This document shows, piece by piece, positions 61,408 to 64,000 of a stretch of 64,000 nucleotides of DNA (positions are counted from its first letter, which is position 1; the number at the start of each line of letters is the position of its first letter). The notes under the pieces were generated by a model that searched no databases, had not been told where the DNA came from, and saw only the letters and a program-made list of their open reading frames with translations. The stretch covers positions 83,758-147,757 of the forward strand of contig NZ_BJKL01000012.1 of NCBI RefSeq assembly GCF_006538345.1, written 5' to 3'. This DNA comes from Alteromonas sp. KUL49. Its GTDB lineage: Bacteria > Pseudomonadota > Gammaproteobacteria > Enterobacterales > Alteromonadaceae. The translations under genes and the position numbers were made by a program.

Positions 61408-61505
61408 CAATATTTAACTATTTCTTTCATCAATCGAATTCAATTAACGTAAAATCACTCTCGAGACAGCAATTGCTACTGGTCTCGTGCTTTAAGGAGA
61501 ATTAA

Positions 61506-63944
61506 ATGAAACGCCAAATACTCGGAGCCACCCTTGCTCCATTGGCATTACTCGTGTCAGCGTGTTCCCAACAGGCGGCTACACCACCTCAACAAACCAG
61601 TATTGAACCTGCACCAGTCGTTCAAACGAGTACGAATGTGTATGAGCAGGAAGCCTTGGTTAAGATCGCCAAACTTAAAGGTATGATGGACGAGGCGGAG
61701 CAACGGGGCTTTGATACACAGCGAGAAAAAACCATCATTTGGTTCTCTGAACAGTTTCTTACCTTTGCACAATGGGATGAAGATAACTACGACGCAGTGG
61801 TTGCATTATTCGGATACGAGCGTTATTACGCGCCGGACAAAGAGCGACTAGCGCGAGAGCTACCGGATTTCGAGCGTAAAAAAGTCATTCAAATATTAGA
61901 CGTGGGTATAGAAAGTTTACGACAAGTACTCGCTGGTGAAATTACTCGTCGTCCGGTAAATCTTGTTGACTGGCAAAACACCACTGCAGAAGACAATATG
62001 TTTGTAAGTAACGGTAAGCCAATTTTCCCTTACGACTACTTCTCTAAAACTGTTGGGCAGCCGCTAACTAACACCGATGTATATAACGACCACCTCGGTG
62101 CGTTGTATCATGGCGGTGAGAATCTTTATCCCGTTGACCACGACCGCGCAATTAACTCTTTCTTGCTCAAAGAAGACGGTACGTTCGACGAAGAATTAAT
62201 GAAAGAACTCACGTCTATTCCCGATACAAACATCGGCTTTTTGGTGTATTGGATCATGGGGATCCCTGAATGGGTTGAAGCCCGTGAACCTGAAGTGCGT
62301 AAAGGTCGTTCTTTGTTCACAGGTTTTGACGTTGATAACCCGCTAGCGCGCGAATTGTGGGGTAAAATTATCCGTCGTACCGCTGAGTTGACGAAAGGTA
62401 AAAAGGTCACCGAGTTAGGTTTTGTACTCGCCAACGAACCTCACTGGTACGCTGAAAAAGGACATTGGACCCAGCGCTACAAAGAGATGAATAGCATTTC
62501 TTCTTACACGCTGAATAAATTTAGAGATTGGCTAGACAGGAAGTATTCAGGAGATATCTCATCCTTAAACACCAACTGGGGAACGTCTTTTACCAATTTT
62601 GGTGATGTAGAGATTGAAATTCCTATCGATCCAGTATTGTTGGGCACGCCAAAGTGGTACGACTGGAGCCGCTATAACATGGATAGAGGAACCGATTGGT
62701 TTACCTTTATGCAAAGTGAATTGCACGCAGTTAATCCTGAGGCTGATACTCACATAAAAATCATGCCGCGTATGTTCATGTACAATGAGCGTTCGGGTGG
62801 TATCGATGTTGAGGCACTCACTGAATTGACGACTATGATAGGGCACGATGCCAAAGCATTAGGTAGCCCAAATATCCGCCCCGGCAGATCTTCAGCATGG
62901 ATCGAGCGATACGCGTACTATTGGAACGGCGTTGGCATGTTCCATGATTTCATTGAGTCAGTGGCGCCAGACAAAATTAACGTAAACTCCGAATCTCACT
63001 TCTTGTCTTCTGGCCAGTGGAGAGACCTTGAGATGCGTACCAGTTATGTACGCAGTGTCTACTGGTTAGCCACGCTACAAGGAATGGATGCAAACATGGG
63101 GTGGTTCTGGGCTCGGGACCCAGATGGTTCTCCTGAAGATCGCTTAGAGGGTGAGTTAAACTTCTTTGATCCTGCCCTCGCTGGCTCGTTTGCGGGTTCT
63201 AACAATATGCAGCCACACGTAACCAATGAAGTTACGCAGGTTATGTATGACTTGAACAGTTTCTCTGAAGAGATTGTGGCGCTGCGTGAACAAAAACGCC
63301 CCTTGCGATTCTTCTATACTGAGACTACCGCGATTAACACGAAAAACTACATGACTGAGCGCTTTAAGCTTTATGAAGAGTTTTTCTTTGAAGGCTTCCC
63401 GCTTGGCTTTGTGACTCAGAATATTATTCAAAAGCAAGATAACGGACTTTGGGATGTGGTGGTAGTTTATCAAACTAGTCACGTTACTGATCAAGAGTTT
63501 GAAGCACTTCAATCTTACTTAGACAATGGCGGTACAGTCGTTCTTGATTCGTTAGAGAGCTTATCACTCAACGAGTACGGCCAAGCTCGCAACGCACAAC
63601 TACAGCAAAGCAAAGGTAAGCTTGTGGTAATGCCAGAGGGCAGTGGAATTGCGGAAATTAAACAAGCTGCTATGGCTTATGTCGGCAACGAATCGCAAGA
63701 CATTATTATTGAAGAAGACAACGGCGAAGCGTTTAAAACCACTATGTGGCGTCAAGTTCAGCGTGAAGACGGTTCCTATCTAGTTAACGTGCTAAACCTT
63801 GGACACAACGAGGCTAAATTGTCATTGACATTACGTAGCGGTCAAGATGTAACGATGACCGATATGATGACAGGGAACGCCGTTAACTCTGACTTTACAC
63901 TACCTTCAGAAGGTGTGTTACTGCTTGAAGTAACGCCAAAATAA
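61506..63944 (+). CDS. Clan GH-A glycoside hydrolase lipoprotein (GH42/GH50/GH167-like)
   Basis: The 812-residue protein has a lipobox (LLVSAC, Cys20) and a Pro/Thr-rich linker. The catalytic barrel (about 165-560) has NGKPIFPYDYFSK at its edge, acid/base Glu311 in ANEPHWYAE and probable nucleophile Glu496 in NVNSESHFLSSG. A following domain (about 595-700, RFFYTETTAINTKNYM, then LQSYLDNGGTVVLDS) resembles the GH42 trimerisation domain, and a short beta domain ends the chain. Such enzymes include exo-acting galactosidases and galactan hydrolases of agar and carrageenan degraders. A good ribosome binding site (AAGGAG) precedes ATG 61506, and a 98-base gap suggests its own promoter. Confidence 0.75.
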   Translation: MKRQILGATLAPLALLVSACSQQAATPPQQTSIEPAPVVQTSTNVYEQEALVKIAKLKGMMDEAEQRGFDTQREKTIIWFSEQFLTFAQWDEDNYDAVVALFGYERYYAPDKERLARELPDFERKKVIQILDVGIESLRQVLAGEITRRPVNLVDWQNTTAEDNMFVSNGKPIFPYDYFSKTVGQPLTNTDVYNDHLGALYHGGENLYPVDHDRAINSFLLKEDGTFDEELMKELTSIPDTNIGFLVYWIMGIPEWVEAREPEVRKGRSLFTGFDVDNPLARELWGKIIRRTAELTKGKKVTELGFVLANEPHWYAEKGHWTQRYKEMNSISSYTLNKFRDWLDRKYSGDISSLNTNWGTSFTNFGDVEIEIPIDPVLLGTPKWYDWSRYNMDRGTDWFTFMQSELHAVNPEADTHIKIMPRMFMYNERSGGIDVEALTELTTMIGHDAKALGSPNIRPGRSSAWIERYAYYWNGVGMFHDFIESVAPDKINVNSESHFLSSGQWRDLEMRTSYVRSVYWLATLQGMDANMGWFWARDPDGSPEDRLEGELNFFDPALAGSFAGSNNMQPHVTNEVTQVMYDLNSFSEEIVALREQKRPLRFFYTETTAINTKNYMTERFKLYEEFFFEGFPLGFVTQNIIQKQDNGLWDVVVVYQTSHVTDQEFEALQSYLDNGGTVVLDSLESLSLNEYGQARNAQLQQSKGKLVVMPEGSGIAEIKQAAMAYVGNESQDIIIEEDNGEAFKTTMWRQVQREDGSYLVNVLNLGHNEAKLSLTLRSGQDVTMTDMMTGNAVNSDFTLPSEGVLLLEVTPK

Positions 63945-63947
63945 TGT

Positions 63948-63971
63948 GTTACCGGTGGTATCACCGGTAAC
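63948..63971. terminator. Perfect stem-loop after the glycosidase gene
   Basis: GTTACCGGTG pairs with CACCGGTAAC (10 bp, GTAT loop) just past the stop. No clear T-run follows in either direction, so it may be a terminator, a mRNA 3' protector or an operator. The last 29 bases of the window hold nothing else. Confidence 0.45.
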
Positions 63972-64000
63972 CCTTATAAAAAAGCACGCTACTGATCACA

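Overview
The window looks like chromosome of a marine gammaproteobacterium of the order Alteromonadales (Alteromonas, Paraglaciecola or a close relative). The evidence is gene order and protein similarity by eye: msbA-lpxK-ycaR-kdsB, gltA opposite sdhCDAB-sucABCD, the leuS-to-lipA envelope and lipoate cluster, and rlmE-ftsH-folP-glmM-tpiA-secG-tRNA-Leu. No database search was run, so the genus is inference.

Layout. 1-1233: 3' end of soxR, a complete stand-alone BLUF blue-light sensor and a DUF2062 membrane protein. 1267-8175: comEC, lipid A/Kdo genes (msbA, lpxK, ycaR, kdsB) and an SDR. 8252-8359: a long imperfect palindrome. 8423-15619: rimO, a LytTR regulator divergent from an outer-membrane barrel gene, small membrane and hypothetical genes, tcdA and a phosphomannomutase. 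15683-27542: TCA-cycle supercluster, with a 700-base control region between gltA and sdhC. 27614-40586: one long minus-strand run from leuS through lptE, holA, nadD, rsfS, rlmH, mrdA, rodA, rlpA and dacA to ybeD, lipB and lipA. 40811-51399: an exported SRPBCC protein, a Lon-like protease, an SDR, yhbY, then the plus-strand rlmE-ftsH-folP-glmM-tpiA-secG run. 51412-51497: tRNA-Leu(GAG).

From the tRNA-Leu to the window end, housekeeping order gives way to a sugar-acid and sulfated-polysaccharide locus. A GntR regulator, an enolase-superfamily acid-sugar dehydratase, an MFS transporter, a PfkB-type KDG/KDGal kinase and a KDPG-type aldolase form a tightly overlapping intracellular unit that should yield pyruvate and glyceraldehyde 3-phosphate. 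A second, exported set follows: a sulfatase lipoprotein, a Tat-exported FAD oxidoreductase, an unrecognised lipoprotein with a DxxSGAT flavinylation-like motif, and a clan GH-A glycosidase lipoprotein. A red-algal galactan (carrageenan or agar type) is the most likely substrate, by inference. The oxidoreductase plus the DxxSGAT lipoprotein is the best candidate for an undescribed activity.

Quality warning: three conserved genes (msbA, sucA, leuS) each carry a one-base indel that restores a full-length family protein when corrected, and tpiA lacks its usual start codon. These are most simply sequence errors in the record.
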